A stretch of 12,860 nucleotides of DNA from CAUZRD01 sp963582255 (GCA_963582255.1 CAUZRD010000049.1:1-12860); one strand, 5' to 3'. Positions 1 to 6,966 are shown, numbered from the stretch's first letter. Made by a program: numbers and translations. The notes: a model not told the origin generated them from the letters alone.

Positions 1-221
1 AGCGCAGCGCGATAGGTATCAAGTATGGCTTCGAACTCATCACGCTCTTGCACATCTTGCGCGCGCTCACGCACAATCTGTCTGAGTGCTTTGGCATCAA
101 ACCCCATTGCCTTGGCTTCGCCGTAAACATCACGAATATCGTTTGCTAAAGCCAGCTTTTCCTCCTCTAGGCGCTCAATTCGTTCCACAAAAGAGCGCAA
201 TTGATCACGTGAAACATTCAT
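1..221 (-). CDS. gapR: GapR-family (DUF2312) DNA-binding protein, partial at window edge
   Basis: The reverse strand reads ATG at 219-221 and stays open to base 1, giving about 73 N-terminal residues that begin MNVSRDQLRSFVERIERLEE. The sequence is a charged, heptad-like helix (an arginine/glutamate-rich coiled coil over residues 5-30), followed by an AKAMGFDAKALRQIVRER segment. This layout is characteristic of the DUF2312/GapR family, small alphaproteobacterial nucleoid proteins of about 80-90 residues that bind AT-rich, overtwisted DNA and support replication and chromosome segregation. Only the last 10-20 residues should be missing beyond base 1. A GGGAG stretch a few bases upstream of the ATG can serve as ribosome-binding site. 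An ATG seven bases further upstream is out of frame and hits a stop at once, which supports this start. The gene is divergent from the dehydrogenase at 457. The family call is by recognition; the function in this organism is inferred. Confidence 0.85.
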   Translation of the reverse strand, partial: MNVSRDQLRSFVERIERLEEEKLALANDIRDVYGEAKAMGFDAKALRQIVRERAQDVQERDEFEAILDTYRAA

Positions 222-275
222 CCCATTACTCCCGTTGTCTCATTTGCCCTTCACTGGAATAGTAATTCATAGTCC

Positions 276-297
276 ATGCGCTATCCCGATGGCGCAT
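276..297. promoter_or_regulatory. 22-base near-perfect dyad in the gapR / dehydrogenase divergent region
   Basis: The outer arms ATGCGC (276-281) and GCGCAT (292-297) are perfect reverse complements. The inner ATC (283-285) and GAT (288-290) also pair, so 18 of 22 positions are symmetric about the centre. It lies 54 bases upstream of the gapR start and about 160 bases upstream of the dehydrogenase start. That position and symmetry suit an operator for a dimeric regulator, but no regulator is identified. Confidence 0.4.
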
Positions 298-417
298 TGG
301 GCCCCAGCTTCCAGACAGATAGTACCGCTTGCGGTCGCATAAATCAGTATGATTTACTCATGGCAATTCAATTGATGGATTTACTAGCCTTTCTAGGCGG
401 CTAACACTTCTCCATAT

Positions 418-436
418 AGTCTAACAACATTAGATT
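418..436. promoter_or_regulatory. Short inverted repeat just upstream of the amino-acid dehydrogenase
   Basis: The arms TCTAA and TTAGA are separated by CAACA. With the flanking bases, seven positions on each side pair apart from one mismatch. The repeat starts inside a TATAGT sequence (415-420) that could be a -10 element, although I see no good matching -35. It ends about 20 bases before the dehydrogenase start. Such an element could be an operator overlapping the promoter, but the arms are short and AT-rich, so chance is possible. Confidence 0.3.
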
Positions 437-456
437 AATATAAGGCAGATACGGCA

Positions 457-1506
457 ATGCGTGTCCATGTGATAGGCGACTTCACTGACCAGACGGAATA
501 TGACGGCCATGAGCAAGTTCTAAAAGTTGAGGACGTAGCGTCCGGCCTGAAGGCGTTCATCTCAATTCACAGCACAAAGCTTGGTTCGGCGCTCGGTGGA
601 TGTCGGATGTGGAACTATGAGAGTGAGGATGCAGCTCTGCGCGATGCGCTACGTCTATCCAGAGCCATGACCTATAAGAACGCGCTTGCCGGTCTAGCCC
701 ATGGAGGAGGTAAATCAGTCATCATCGGCGATGCCCGCAAGGACAAGACCTCTGCGGTGCTTCATAGTTTTGCTCGGGCGCTAGATAGTTTGGAAGGGCG
801 TTATATAAGCGCTGAGGATGTTGGCATAAGCATGGAAGATATTGAAACTATGCGTACCATAACGCCCCATGTTCGAGGTATTGCCGAAGGTGGCGTGGGT
901 GATCCGTCTCCCCACACCGCTCATGGCGTTTTCTGTGGCATCAAGGCGACTGCCATGGCCGCCTTTGGTACCGATGACCTAAGTGATGCGTGTGTGATTG
1001 TGCAGGGTTTGGGAAATGTTGGGATGTCGATTGCAAGGTATCTTTATGATGCTGGCGCCAAGCTACTAGTTTCCGATATTAAACAAAACGCACTTGATGC
1101 TGCAGTGGCCAATTTTTCCGCCGAGATTGTCACTCCTGATAAGGCCCATGCTGCTGATGCCGATATATTTTGCCCTTGTGCGCTCGGCGGAGTTTTGAGC
1201 GCACACACAATACCTAATATTCGTGCCAAGGCAGTTGCCGGTTCGGCAAACAATCAGCTTAACGTACGCCAAGAAGACGGACGCCGTCTGATGGATCGCG
1301 GAATTATCTACGCACCCGATTATGTTATCAATGCTGGAGGTGTCATTGCTATCAGTCATGAGGGGCCAGATTTTGATACAGCTAGGCTGAGGGAGGACCT
1401 CGGAAAAATTGGACCCACGCTTACCAAAATATTCGAGCGATCCGGGCTATCAGATATGCCAACATATGAGGTTGCTGAGATTATGGCGCTTGAGCGCCTG
1501 GGATAG
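457..1506 (+). CDS. Leu/Phe/Val-type amino-acid dehydrogenase (Glu/Leu/Phe/Val dehydrogenase family)
   Basis: This 349-residue protein has the length and layout of the leucine/phenylalanine/valine dehydrogenase branch, which reversibly deaminates an amino acid to its 2-oxo acid with NAD+ and releases ammonium. The N-terminal substrate domain contains the glycine-rich LGGCRMW segment (46-52), the catalytic lysine region YKNALAGLAHGGGK (Lys74, Lys86) and the ISAEDVG motif with catalytic Asp121. The Rossmann fold carries GLGNVG at 184-189 and an acidic residue, Asp207, at the end of the next strand, as expected for NAD+ rather than NADP+. Conserved AGSANNQL (261-268) and INAGGV (291-296) complete the coenzyme domain. 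An AAGG at 442-445 lies 11 bases before the ATG. The aminotransferase follows after 77 bases on the same strand, suggesting linked amino-nitrogen metabolism. The family is certain; whether leucine, valine or phenylalanine is the true substrate cannot be decided here. Confidence 0.93.
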   Translation: MRVHVIGDFTDQTEYDGHEQVLKVEDVASGLKAFISIHSTKLGSALGGCRMWNYESEDAALRDALRLSRAMTYKNALAGLAHGGGKSVIIGDARKDKTSAVLHSFARALDSLEGRYISAEDVGISMEDIETMRTITPHVRGIAEGGVGDPSPHTAHGVFCGIKATAMAAFGTDDLSDACVIVQGLGNVGMSIARYLYDAGAKLLVSDIKQNALDAAVANFSAEIVTPDKAHAADADIFCPCALGGVLSAHTIPNIRAKAVAGSANNQLNVRQEDGRRLMDRGIIYAPDYVINAGGVIAISHEGPDFDTARLREDLGKIGPTLTKIFERSGLSDMPTYEVAEIMALERLG

Positions 1507-1583
1507 GTTAAGCAGATTTTTGCAGGGCGCTTGGACGTGGCGGTATAGCCAAGACGATTGTCCATCGATACAAGGTAAGTCAG

Positions 1584-2789
1584 ATGACGTTTTTTTCTAG
1601 TGCAATCCAGCGGATTAAGCCTTCGCCAACCGTTGTGGTCACGCAAAAGGCTCGTGAGCTTAAGGCCGCTGGCCGGGACGTGATTGGCCTGGGTGCCGGC
1701 GAGCCAGATTTCGATACGCCCGAGCACATCAAGCAGGCAGCTACTGTCGCTATAGCTCGCGGCGAGACTAAATACACCGCGATTGATGGAATTCCAGAGT
1801 TGAAGGAAGCAATTGTCGACAAATTCAAGCGCGAGAACGAGCTTGACTACAAGGTGTCTGAAGTTGGCGTCGCACCGGGCGGTAAGTCAATCATCTTCAA
1901 TGCCCTGTTGGCGACCATAAATCCTGGAGATGAGGTAATTATTCCTGCGCCTTACTGGGTTTCCTATCCCGATATCACTCTTTTTAGTGGAGGAAAGCCG
2001 GTTGTTATGGACACATCGGCTGATACTGGTTTTAAGATCACTCCTGAGGCACTTGATGCTGCAATCACTCCGAAAACCAAGTGGTTTATTTTTAACTCTC
2101 CTTCAAATCCGACCGGTGCCGCCTATACCTATGATGAAATCAAGGCGCTTTGCGATGTCTTGATGCGCCATGATCACGTTTGGGTGATGACCGACGATAT
2201 ATATGAGCATCTCATTTATGATGATTTTGTCTTCTCCACCATCGTGCAGGTCGAGCCCGGTCTGAAATCACGCACTCTGACGCTGAATGGGGTATCAAAA
2301 GCCTATTCAATGACTGGCTGGCGTATTGGCTATTGCGGTGCACCCGAGAAATTGATCGGGGCGATGCGTACCATTATGTCTCAATCAATTACCAACCCGA
2401 CCTCAATCAGCCAATGGGCCTCGGTCGAGGCATTGAATGGATCGCAGGGGTTTATGGATCAATGGCGCGACGAGTTTAAGGATCGCCGTGATCTTGTCGT
2501 CTCGATGCTAAACCATGCACCAGGTATTTTTTGTCCCAACCCGGAAGGTGCTTTTTACGTCTATCCGAGTTGCTCCGGTTGCATTGGAAAAGCGCCACCC
2601 GGACAGGCGCCGATTGCTGATGATGCTGACTTTGTGACACGCCTTCTAGAACTAGAAGGGGTTGCGGTCGTGCAGGGCGAGGCGTTTGGACTATCTCCCC
2701 ACTTTCGGATCTCTTACGCCGCTTCAACTGAGGCTCTGACTACTGCTTGCGAAAGAATTCAGCGTTTCTGCGCTTCACTCAGAAATTAA
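1584..2789 (+). CDS. aatA: Aspartate aminotransferase, class I PLP-dependent (subgroup Ib)
   Basis: The 401-residue protein is a full-length fold-type I aminotransferase that moves the amino group between aspartate and 2-oxoglutarate (oxaloacetate/glutamate) in the cytoplasm. Visible landmarks are GAGEPDF (37-43), the KYTAIDG loop (63-69), SNPTGAAY with the PLP-contacting Asn175, Asp204 and Tyr207 in TDDIYEHL, the Schiff-base lysine Lys239 in NGVSKAYSMTGWRIGY, and the carboxylate-binding arginine Arg375 in FRISYA. The PDFDTPEHIK and GETKYTAIDG wording is typical of the alphaproteobacterial subgroup Ib enzymes, some of which also act as prephenate aminotransferases. An AAGG at 1572-1575 lies 8 bases before the ATG, supporting the start. 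It may share a transcript with the dehydrogenase upstream. I see no clear terminator in the 250 bases that follow. Confidence 0.93.
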   Translation: MTFFSSAIQRIKPSPTVVVTQKARELKAAGRDVIGLGAGEPDFDTPEHIKQAATVAIARGETKYTAIDGIPELKEAIVDKFKRENELDYKVSEVGVAPGGKSIIFNALLATINPGDEVIIPAPYWVSYPDITLFSGGKPVVMDTSADTGFKITPEALDAAITPKTKWFIFNSPSNPTGAAYTYDEIKALCDVLMRHDHVWVMTDDIYEHLIYDDFVFSTIVQVEPGLKSRTLTLNGVSKAYSMTGWRIGYCGAPEKLIGAMRTIMSQSITNPTSISQWASVEALNGSQGFMDQWRDEFKDRRDLVVSMLNHAPGIFCPNPEGAFYVYPSCSGCIGKAPPGQAPIADDADFVTRLLELEGVAVVQGEAFGLSPHFRISYAASTEALTTACERIQRFCASLRN

Positions 2790-2810
2790 ACACATGGTCA
2801 ATTGAGAAAA

Positions 2811-2840
2811 TCTTCCTGAAACATATGATTTGTCTTCCTG
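2811..2840. repeat. 8-base direct repeat with 22-base period, upstream of msrP
   Basis: TCTTCCTG occurs at 2811-2818 and again at 2833-2840, a 22-base spacing close to two helical turns. It lies in the 250-base space between the aminotransferase and msrP, about 200 bases before the msrP start. It might be a paired protein-binding site, but the repeat is short enough to be chance. I see no convincing promoter or terminator in the rest of that space. Confidence 0.2.
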
Positions 2841-3039
2841 CCGCTTTGATCATCTGGCGAAATTGATCTGCCAGCTGACCGCTGCCGTTTTGGAAACAAA
2901 CTACGCCTCCTGATGTTTTGGCGGTGAATGGCGTGTGCTTATATTTAGCAGTACATACTTTGTTACGAAGTCATGATTTGGATAGCTAGCGCTAAGGCAC
3001 CATGTTTGTGTGCAAGCGCAAATATTCGGAGTGTGAAAA

Positions 3040-4026
3040 ATGTTAATTAAGTTGCCTAAAATCTGGGAACTTCCGGACTTTCTTGCCACCTCTGAAGAGG
3101 TTTTCTTGAACCGACGACAATTGCTAACTTCCGCTGGTATTGGTGCAGCTGCGCTTTCGGTGGCCGGTTGTAACATGGGGAACAGTCCGGAAAACAGCGC
3201 TGAGGGTAATCTGACAATTGATCCTACTGGTGATCTTTATCCTGCAACGCGCAACGAAGTCTTCAAGATTGAACGGCCAATCACACCGGAGTTTTTGAAT
3301 GCTAAATACAATAATTTTTATGAGTTTGGATCCCACAAACAGATCGCAAATAAAGCTCAGCGCATGCAGATACGGCCCTGGGAGGTGCAAATAGATGGTC
3401 TTGTGGAAACGCCTAAAATCCTGGGTGTCGATGACCTCATTCGGGCAATGCCTCTTGAGGAACGCCTCTATCGTCTTCGCTGCGTAGAGGCTTGGTCCAT
3501 GACCATTCCGTGGTCAGGCTTTGCGCTATCAAAACTGGTTGAATTGGCAAAGCCTCTTTCTAGCGCGAAGTATTTGCGTATGGAAACATTTAATAATGCT
3601 GAATTTGCACCCGGTCAGAGAGCTGACTGGTATCCTTGGCCGTATGTTGAAGGTATGACCATGGCTGAGGCCACCAATGATTTGGCGTTTCTGGTAACTG
3701 GTGCTTATGGAAAGCCACTTGCCAAACAGTTTGGCGCGCCACTACGCCTAGCGTTGCCTTGGAAATATGGGTTTAAGTCCATTAAATCAATTGTGCGATT
3801 TGAGTTTACCGCGGTGAGGCCAATTTCGTTTTGGGAGGAAATTCAATCGGCTGAGTACGGTTTTTGGGCGAATGTTAATCCGGCGGTCCCTCATCCTCGC
3901 TGGAGCCAGGCAATGGAACGTGATCTCGAAACTGGTGAGCTTCTACCAACACGTTTGTTCAACGGTTATGGTGAGCAGGTGGCAGGTTTGTACCAGGGCA
4001 TGGAGAGAGAACAACTCTATATTTAG
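3040..4026 (+). CDS. msrP: Protein-methionine-sulfoxide reductase, molybdopterin catalytic subunit MsrP (YedY)
   Basis: This 328-residue protein is a YedY/MsrP-type molybdenum enzyme of the sulfite-oxidase fold that reduces methionine sulfoxide in periplasmic proteins. The N-terminus has a twin-arginine signal, NRRQLL (24-29), followed by a hydrophobic stretch (31-43), so it should be exported folded with its cofactor by the Tat pathway. The molybdenum-ligand cysteine is Cys148 in RLRCVEAWSM. Other family blocks are NNFYEFG (91-97), WPYVEGM (200-206), the cofactor-binding LPWKYGFKSIKSIV (239-252), GFWANVNP (274-281), HPRWSQA (285-291) and LFNGY (306-310). A GGAG at 3028-3031 lies 8 bases before the ATG. 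Two things are odd. The signal ends in VAGC (41-44), which resembles a lipobox. No msrQ (the heme b membrane partner that often follows msrP) is present: the next gene is a convergent LysR regulator. The enzyme call is firm; lipidation is a hypothesis. Confidence 0.95.
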   Translation: MLIKLPKIWELPDFLATSEEVFLNRRQLLTSAGIGAAALSVAGCNMGNSPENSAEGNLTIDPTGDLYPATRNEVFKIERPITPEFLNAKYNNFYEFGSHKQIANKAQRMQIRPWEVQIDGLVETPKILGVDDLIRAMPLEERLYRLRCVEAWSMTIPWSGFALSKLVELAKPLSSAKYLRMETFNNAEFAPGQRADWYPWPYVEGMTMAEATNDLAFLVTGAYGKPLAKQFGAPLRLALPWKYGFKSIKSIVRFEFTAVRPISFWEEIQSAEYGFWANVNPAVPHPRWSQAMERDLETGELLPTRLFNGYGEQVAGLYQGMEREQLYI

Positions 4027-4071
4027 CTACGTTCCTCCTGACTGTGTGCGGAGTTATCATACTGCCTTGCC

Positions 4072-4104
4072 AAAAAATAAGCCGGCCAAGATGGGCCGGC
4101 TTAT
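4072..4104 (-). terminator. Factor-independent terminator, best oriented for minus-strand transcripts
   Basis: ATAAGCCGGCC (4077-4087) and GGCCGGCTTAT (4094-4104) form a perfect 11-bp stem around a 6-base loop. On the minus strand the stem runs directly into six consecutive T residues (complement of 4072-4077), the classic arrangement. On the plus strand the hairpin is followed by AGTCTG, so termination of msrP there would be weaker, although the hairpin sits only 50 bases past the msrP stop and may serve both directions. Confidence 0.85.
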
Positions 4105-4195
4105 AGTCTGTGAGCCATATTCTATCGTGAGAACTGGGTCTGCATGTAAAAATAAACAGCCACCAGGGGAGGAATAAGTGGTTATTTACTTCAGA

Positions 4196-4212
4196 GATTT
4201 GCAATGCAAATC
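4196..4212. repeat. Perfect 17-base palindrome in the msrP-LysR gap
   Basis: GATTTGCA and TGCAAATC are perfect 8-base inverted arms around a single central A. It lies in the minus-strand 3' UTR of the LysR gene, about 180 bases past the LysR stop and 90 bases before the terminator. The one-base centre cannot form a tight RNA loop without opening pairs, so a protein-binding site is likelier than an RNA hairpin. No function is assigned. Confidence 0.4.
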
Positions 4213-4389
4213 AGTTATCATATTTGAGGTGATTTGCTGTATTCTGCAAGCCTATTCTTGGAATATGAACTATGCGTTAATTGCATGGGTGTTTGCTGGG
4301 AGATATAATCTTAGTAGGAGAGATCTATAGCTAATCTGTTGGTTGTCTGTCCCGGAATAGCGACGCTTTTATGCGTTGAGCGTGCAGGT

Positions 4390-5274
4390 TTAGAAAGACC
4401 ACTCACGCGCTTTTTGGACTAAAAAATCGCGGAAAACCATCAGCCTTTTTGAGGTGCGCTGTTCTTCTGGATAGGTGAGGTAGGTATCAATTTCTGGTAG
4501 CTTGGCATTCATTGAAATGCAAGACAGATTAGGCGTTGTGCCAATCACATAATCTGGCAGTAAGACGATCCCGATCCCGGCAGCAGCCGCATGCTTCAGG
4601 CCGTTTAGGTTATCGATTTTTAGGATCGAGCCAGGATTGCCGTATTCGTGGGCTATCGTTTCCAGCCAATTGATAGATTTTAGAGATGTTGGCGCATGAC
4701 CATATGAGATAAGTTTATGATTGCTCAGTTCATCAAGCCGGTTTGGTGTCCCGTAAAAGTCAAGATACTCGGGCGATGCGTAGAGATGAAAATGGACCGT
4801 AAACAGCCGCCGCTGCACCAAATGGGCATGCTCTGGCCGGTGAAACCGGATGGCAAGATCAGCCTCGCGCAAGGACAGATCAAGATCGTCGTCCGTGAGT
4901 ATGAGTTCAAGTTTTATCTCTGGATACTTTACAACAAACTCATTGAGCCGCGGCGTCATCCAATTGGCACCAAGTCCGACAGTCGTAGTAATGCGCAAAT
5001 CGCCCGACGGACGCTGTCGCGTGTTGGTCAGCTCGATCTCTATATCCAAGAGTTCTTTGGAGATCTTGCTTGCCGATTTGGCCAGAATCTCTCCTTGCTC
5101 AGTCAGAACCAAGCCCCTAGCATGGCGATGAAACAGCGGTAGACCGAGTTCTTCTTCAAGGGTGCTGATCTGCCGGCTGACCGAGGACTGACTCAAGAGT
5201 AGATCTTCGCCGGCTCTTGTAAAACTTCCGGCCTCGACAACCGCGTGGAAGATACGCAATCTATCCCAGTCCAT
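4390..5274 (-). CDS. LysR-type transcriptional regulator
   Basis: The 294-residue protein begins MDWDRLRIFHAVVEAGSFT and has the LysR winged helix-turn-helix over residues 4-62, with the recognition segment LLLSQSSVSRQISTLEEELG (25-44) followed by LFHRHARGLVLTEQGE (47-62). The remainder (about 88-290) is the periplasmic-binding-protein-like effector domain, including AAAAGIGIVLLPDYV, typical of the family. Length is normal. The gene starts 23 bases after trxB ends on the same strand, so it is probably co-transcribed with trxB. I see no strong Shine-Dalgarno sequence before the ATG, which fits translation coupled to trxB. LysR regulators next to trxB are common in alphaproteobacteria, but the target and effector are unknown here. 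Its transcript appears to run to the terminator at 4072-4104, giving an unusually long 3' UTR of about 300 bases. Confidence 0.93.
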   Translation of the reverse strand: MDWDRLRIFHAVVEAGSFTRAGEDLLLSQSSVSRQISTLEEELGLPLFHRHARGLVLTEQGEILAKSASKISKELLDIEIELTNTRQRPSGDLRITTTVGLGANWMTPRLNEFVVKYPEIKLELILTDDDLDLSLREADLAIRFHRPEHAHLVQRRLFTVHFHLYASPEYLDFYGTPNRLDELSNHKLISYGHAPTSLKSINWLETIAHEYGNPGSILKIDNLNGLKHAAAAGIGIVLLPDYVIGTTPNLSCISMNAKLPEIDTYLTYPEEQRTSKRLMVFRDFLVQKAREWSF

Positions 5275-5297
5275 GTTTTTATCATTCGGCCAGGTAT

Positions 5298-6260
5298 TTA
5301 CTCGGCCGCCTCTTTATTTCCTATGAGTTCAGTCAGGTAGTGCTGGGCTTCTAGCGCGGCCATACATCCCATGCCAGCAGCAGTTACTGCCTGGCGATAT
5401 ATGTCGTCGGTCACATCACCGGCAGCAAACACCCCTGGAATGCTTGTTGCAGTTGAATCAGGCGCGGTTACTAGATAATTGCCCTGTTTTATCTCAAGCT
5501 GCTCGGTAAATAGCTCTGTCGAGGGTGTGTGACCGATAGCGATAAACACGCCATCCGCCGTGAGATCGCTAACTACCCCGGTTTTGGTGTTTTTAATATG
5601 TGCGCCGGTAACACCGAGAGGCTCTGATGTGCCGACAATTTCTTCAATGACGCTATCCCACACGATCTCAATTTTCTTATGATTAAACAGGCGAGACTGA
5701 AGGATTTTCTCCGCCCGTAATTCGTGCTGCCGGTGTACCAAAGTAACCTTAGATGCAAAATTTGTTAGAAATAGCGCTTCTTCAACCGCTGTATTCCCGC
5801 CACCCACAACGATGACCGGTTTGTTGCGATAGAAAAAACCATCGCATGTAGCGCAGGCTGAAACGCCGAACCCTTTGAAGCGCTCCTCGCTTTCTAGTCC
5901 CAACCAGCGCGCCTGAGCGCCTGTGGCGATGATCAGGGTTTCGCACTTATAAGTATCGCCACCGTCGCCAATAAGTTCAAACGGTATAGCTTGCAGCTTG
6001 GCTTTGATAATATGATCTTGGATTAACCGCCCACCAACATTTACCGCCTGCGCGCGCATTTGCTCCATGAGCCAGGGACCCTGAATAACATCAGCATACC
6101 CAGGATAGTTCTCCACTTCGGTCGTTATGGTGAGCTGTCCGCCAGGCTGAATGCCCTCAATGACAATTGGCTCTAGCATAGCCCGAGCCGCATAGATTGC
6201 CGCTGTGTACCCAGCAGGTCCAGAACCGACAATAATAGTTTTAGCAGAATGTTGGGTCAT
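5298..6260 (-). CDS. trxB: Thioredoxin-disulfide reductase
   Basis: This 320-residue flavoenzyme passes electrons from NADPH through FAD to thioredoxin in the cytoplasm. The FAD-binding motif GSGPAGYTAAIYAARA lies at residues 12-27. The redox-active CATC pair is Cys136/Cys139 in SACATCDGFF. The NADPH fold shows VGGGNTAVEEA (152-162), with HRQHELRAEK (176-185) as the phosphate-binding arginine region. The second FAD motif is FAAGDVTDDIYRQAVTAAG (278-296). All features of the low-molecular-weight bacterial enzyme are present and the length is normal. The start has no strong Shine-Dalgarno sequence. It lies 158 bases downstream of greA and 23 bases upstream of the LysR gene, all on the minus strand. 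The greA-trxB gap is AT-rich in its middle and could hold a promoter, but I see no convincing paired -35/-10. Confidence 0.97.
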   Translation of the reverse strand: MTQHSAKTIIVGSGPAGYTAAIYAARAMLEPIVIEGIQPGGQLTITTEVENYPGYADVIQGPWLMEQMRAQAVNVGGRLIQDHIIKAKLQAIPFELIGDGGDTYKCETLIIATGAQARWLGLESEERFKGFGVSACATCDGFFYRNKPVIVVGGGNTAVEEALFLTNFASKVTLVHRQHELRAEKILQSRLFNHKKIEIVWDSVIEEIVGTSEPLGVTGAHIKNTKTGVVSDLTADGVFIAIGHTPSTELFTEQLEIKQGNYLVTAPDSTATSIPGVFAAGDVTDDIYRQAVTAAGMGCMAALEAQHYLTELIGNKEAAE

Positions 6261-6418
6261 AAAGACGGGAAAGCCCTTGTTAAGTCGGTCAAAAACAGTT
6301 GGGATAGCCCCCGCGCTTCTAGTTTATATATTACTGCCTTGGTAGAAAATTATTTAGGTAAGAGTGGTGCTGTTTTTAGGTTAATTTTGCATGCAGCACG
6401 GGTATGCATCAATCTCTG

Positions 6419-6892
6419 TCACCCGTAATTGACGCCGAGGACTTCATAACTTTTACCGCCGCCTGGCGTGACTACTTCAACGTTATCACCAATACTTTTA
6501 CCCATCAGCGCGCGCGCAATAGGTGCTATGACCGAGATCATTCCCTCTGAGGCGTTGGCTTCAAGTTCGCCGACAATCTGATACGTTACCTTTTCGTCTG
6601 TGTCTTCATCTATCAGATCAACGATTGCCCCGAATTTGATGATGTCTCCTGAGAGTTTGGATATATCAATCACTTCGGCGCGGCTGAGCTTGTCCTCAAA
6701 TTCGGTAATGCGGGCCTCGTTTAGGCTCTGCTGCTCTTTTGCAGCATGATACTCTGCATTTTCCGATAGATCACCGTGCTTCCGCGCTTCCGAGATGGCT
6801 TGAATGATTCGCGGACGCTCCACTGACTTCAAGCGTTTGATGTCTTTATGCAGGGTCTCAAGCCCGGCCGGGGTCATTGGAACCTTATCCAT
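6419..6892 (-). CDS. greA: Transcription elongation factor GreA
   Basis: The 157-residue protein is full length for GreA, which enters the secondary channel of RNA polymerase and stimulates cleavage of backtracked RNA so that stalled complexes can resume. The N-terminal coiled coil begins MDKVPMTPAGLETLHKDIKR. The hairpin tip carries the acidic pair Asp41/Glu44 in KHGDLSENAEYHAAKE, at the same positions as in the E. coli protein. The C-terminal FKBP-like domain contains GAIVDL, EANASEGMISVIAPIARALMGKSIGD and GGGKSYEVL. An AGGA lies about 10 bases before the ATG. An ATG seven bases upstream is out of frame and terminates at once, supporting this start. The gene follows carB after 94 bases. The carB-greA order is, as far as I recall, common in alphaproteobacteria. 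Confidence 0.97.
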   Translation of the reverse strand: MDKVPMTPAGLETLHKDIKRLKSVERPRIIQAISEARKHGDLSENAEYHAAKEQQSLNEARITEFEDKLSRAEVIDISKLSGDIIKFGAIVDLIDEDTDEKVTYQIVGELEANASEGMISVIAPIARALMGKSIGDNVEVVTPGGGKSYEVLGVNYG

Positions 6893-6918
6893 AATCCATG
6901 TCCTATTTCACGCGCTAT

Positions 6919-6966
6919 GACTGAGTGTAGAGTTATTTTTTTTTGGTTAGCCCAGATAACTCAGTC
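6919..6966 (-). promoter_or_regulatory. Possible leader hairpin between carB and greA
   Basis: On the minus-strand RNA, GACTGA then GTTAT pairs with ATAAC and then TCAGTC, giving an 11-bp two-part stem with a 7-base bulge on one side and a 19-base loop that contains a run of nine A. It lies 26 bases upstream of the greA start and 21 bases past the carB stop. There is no U-tract after the stem, so it does not look like a simple terminator. It could be a greA leader structure, an RNA-processing site, or chance in an AT-rich gap. Confidence 0.3.

Larger units (their letters stand above)
4027..4389. other. Convergent intergenic region between msrP and the LysR gene
   Basis: These 363 bases contain no credible coding sequence. 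The longer open frames in it either run out of msrP or start with weak codons and read through the terminator hairpin. It holds the terminator at 4077-4104 and the palindrome at 4196-4212. A small stem, CGACGC/GCGTTG around a TTTTAT loop (4361-4378), sits just past the LysR stop but has no T-run. The U-tract of the terminator points to minus-strand transcription across the whole gap. Confidence 0.6.

Noticed and set aside
1409..1600. A plus-strand frame bridging the dehydrogenase and the aminotransferase
   Set aside because: Most of it overlaps the end of the dehydrogenase in another frame and it overlaps the aminotransferase start; no start signal.
3959..4204. An 81-codon minus-strand open frame over the end of msrP
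   Set aside because: It begins with TTG, reads through the strong terminator stem and runs antisense into msrP; composition looks like a shadow frame.
4265..4330. A 21-residue plus-strand ORF (MNYALIAWVFAG...) in the convergent gap
   Set aside because: No ribosome-binding site and no promoter or neighbour to support it; expected by chance in a gap this size.
6380..6412. TGCAT/ATGCA inverted repeat after greA as a terminator
   Set aside because: The stem is only five pairs and has no T-run on the minus strand.
6930..6945. T9 run in the carB-greA gap as a plus-strand terminator tail
   Set aside because: No plus-strand gene lies upstream and no GC-rich stem precedes it.
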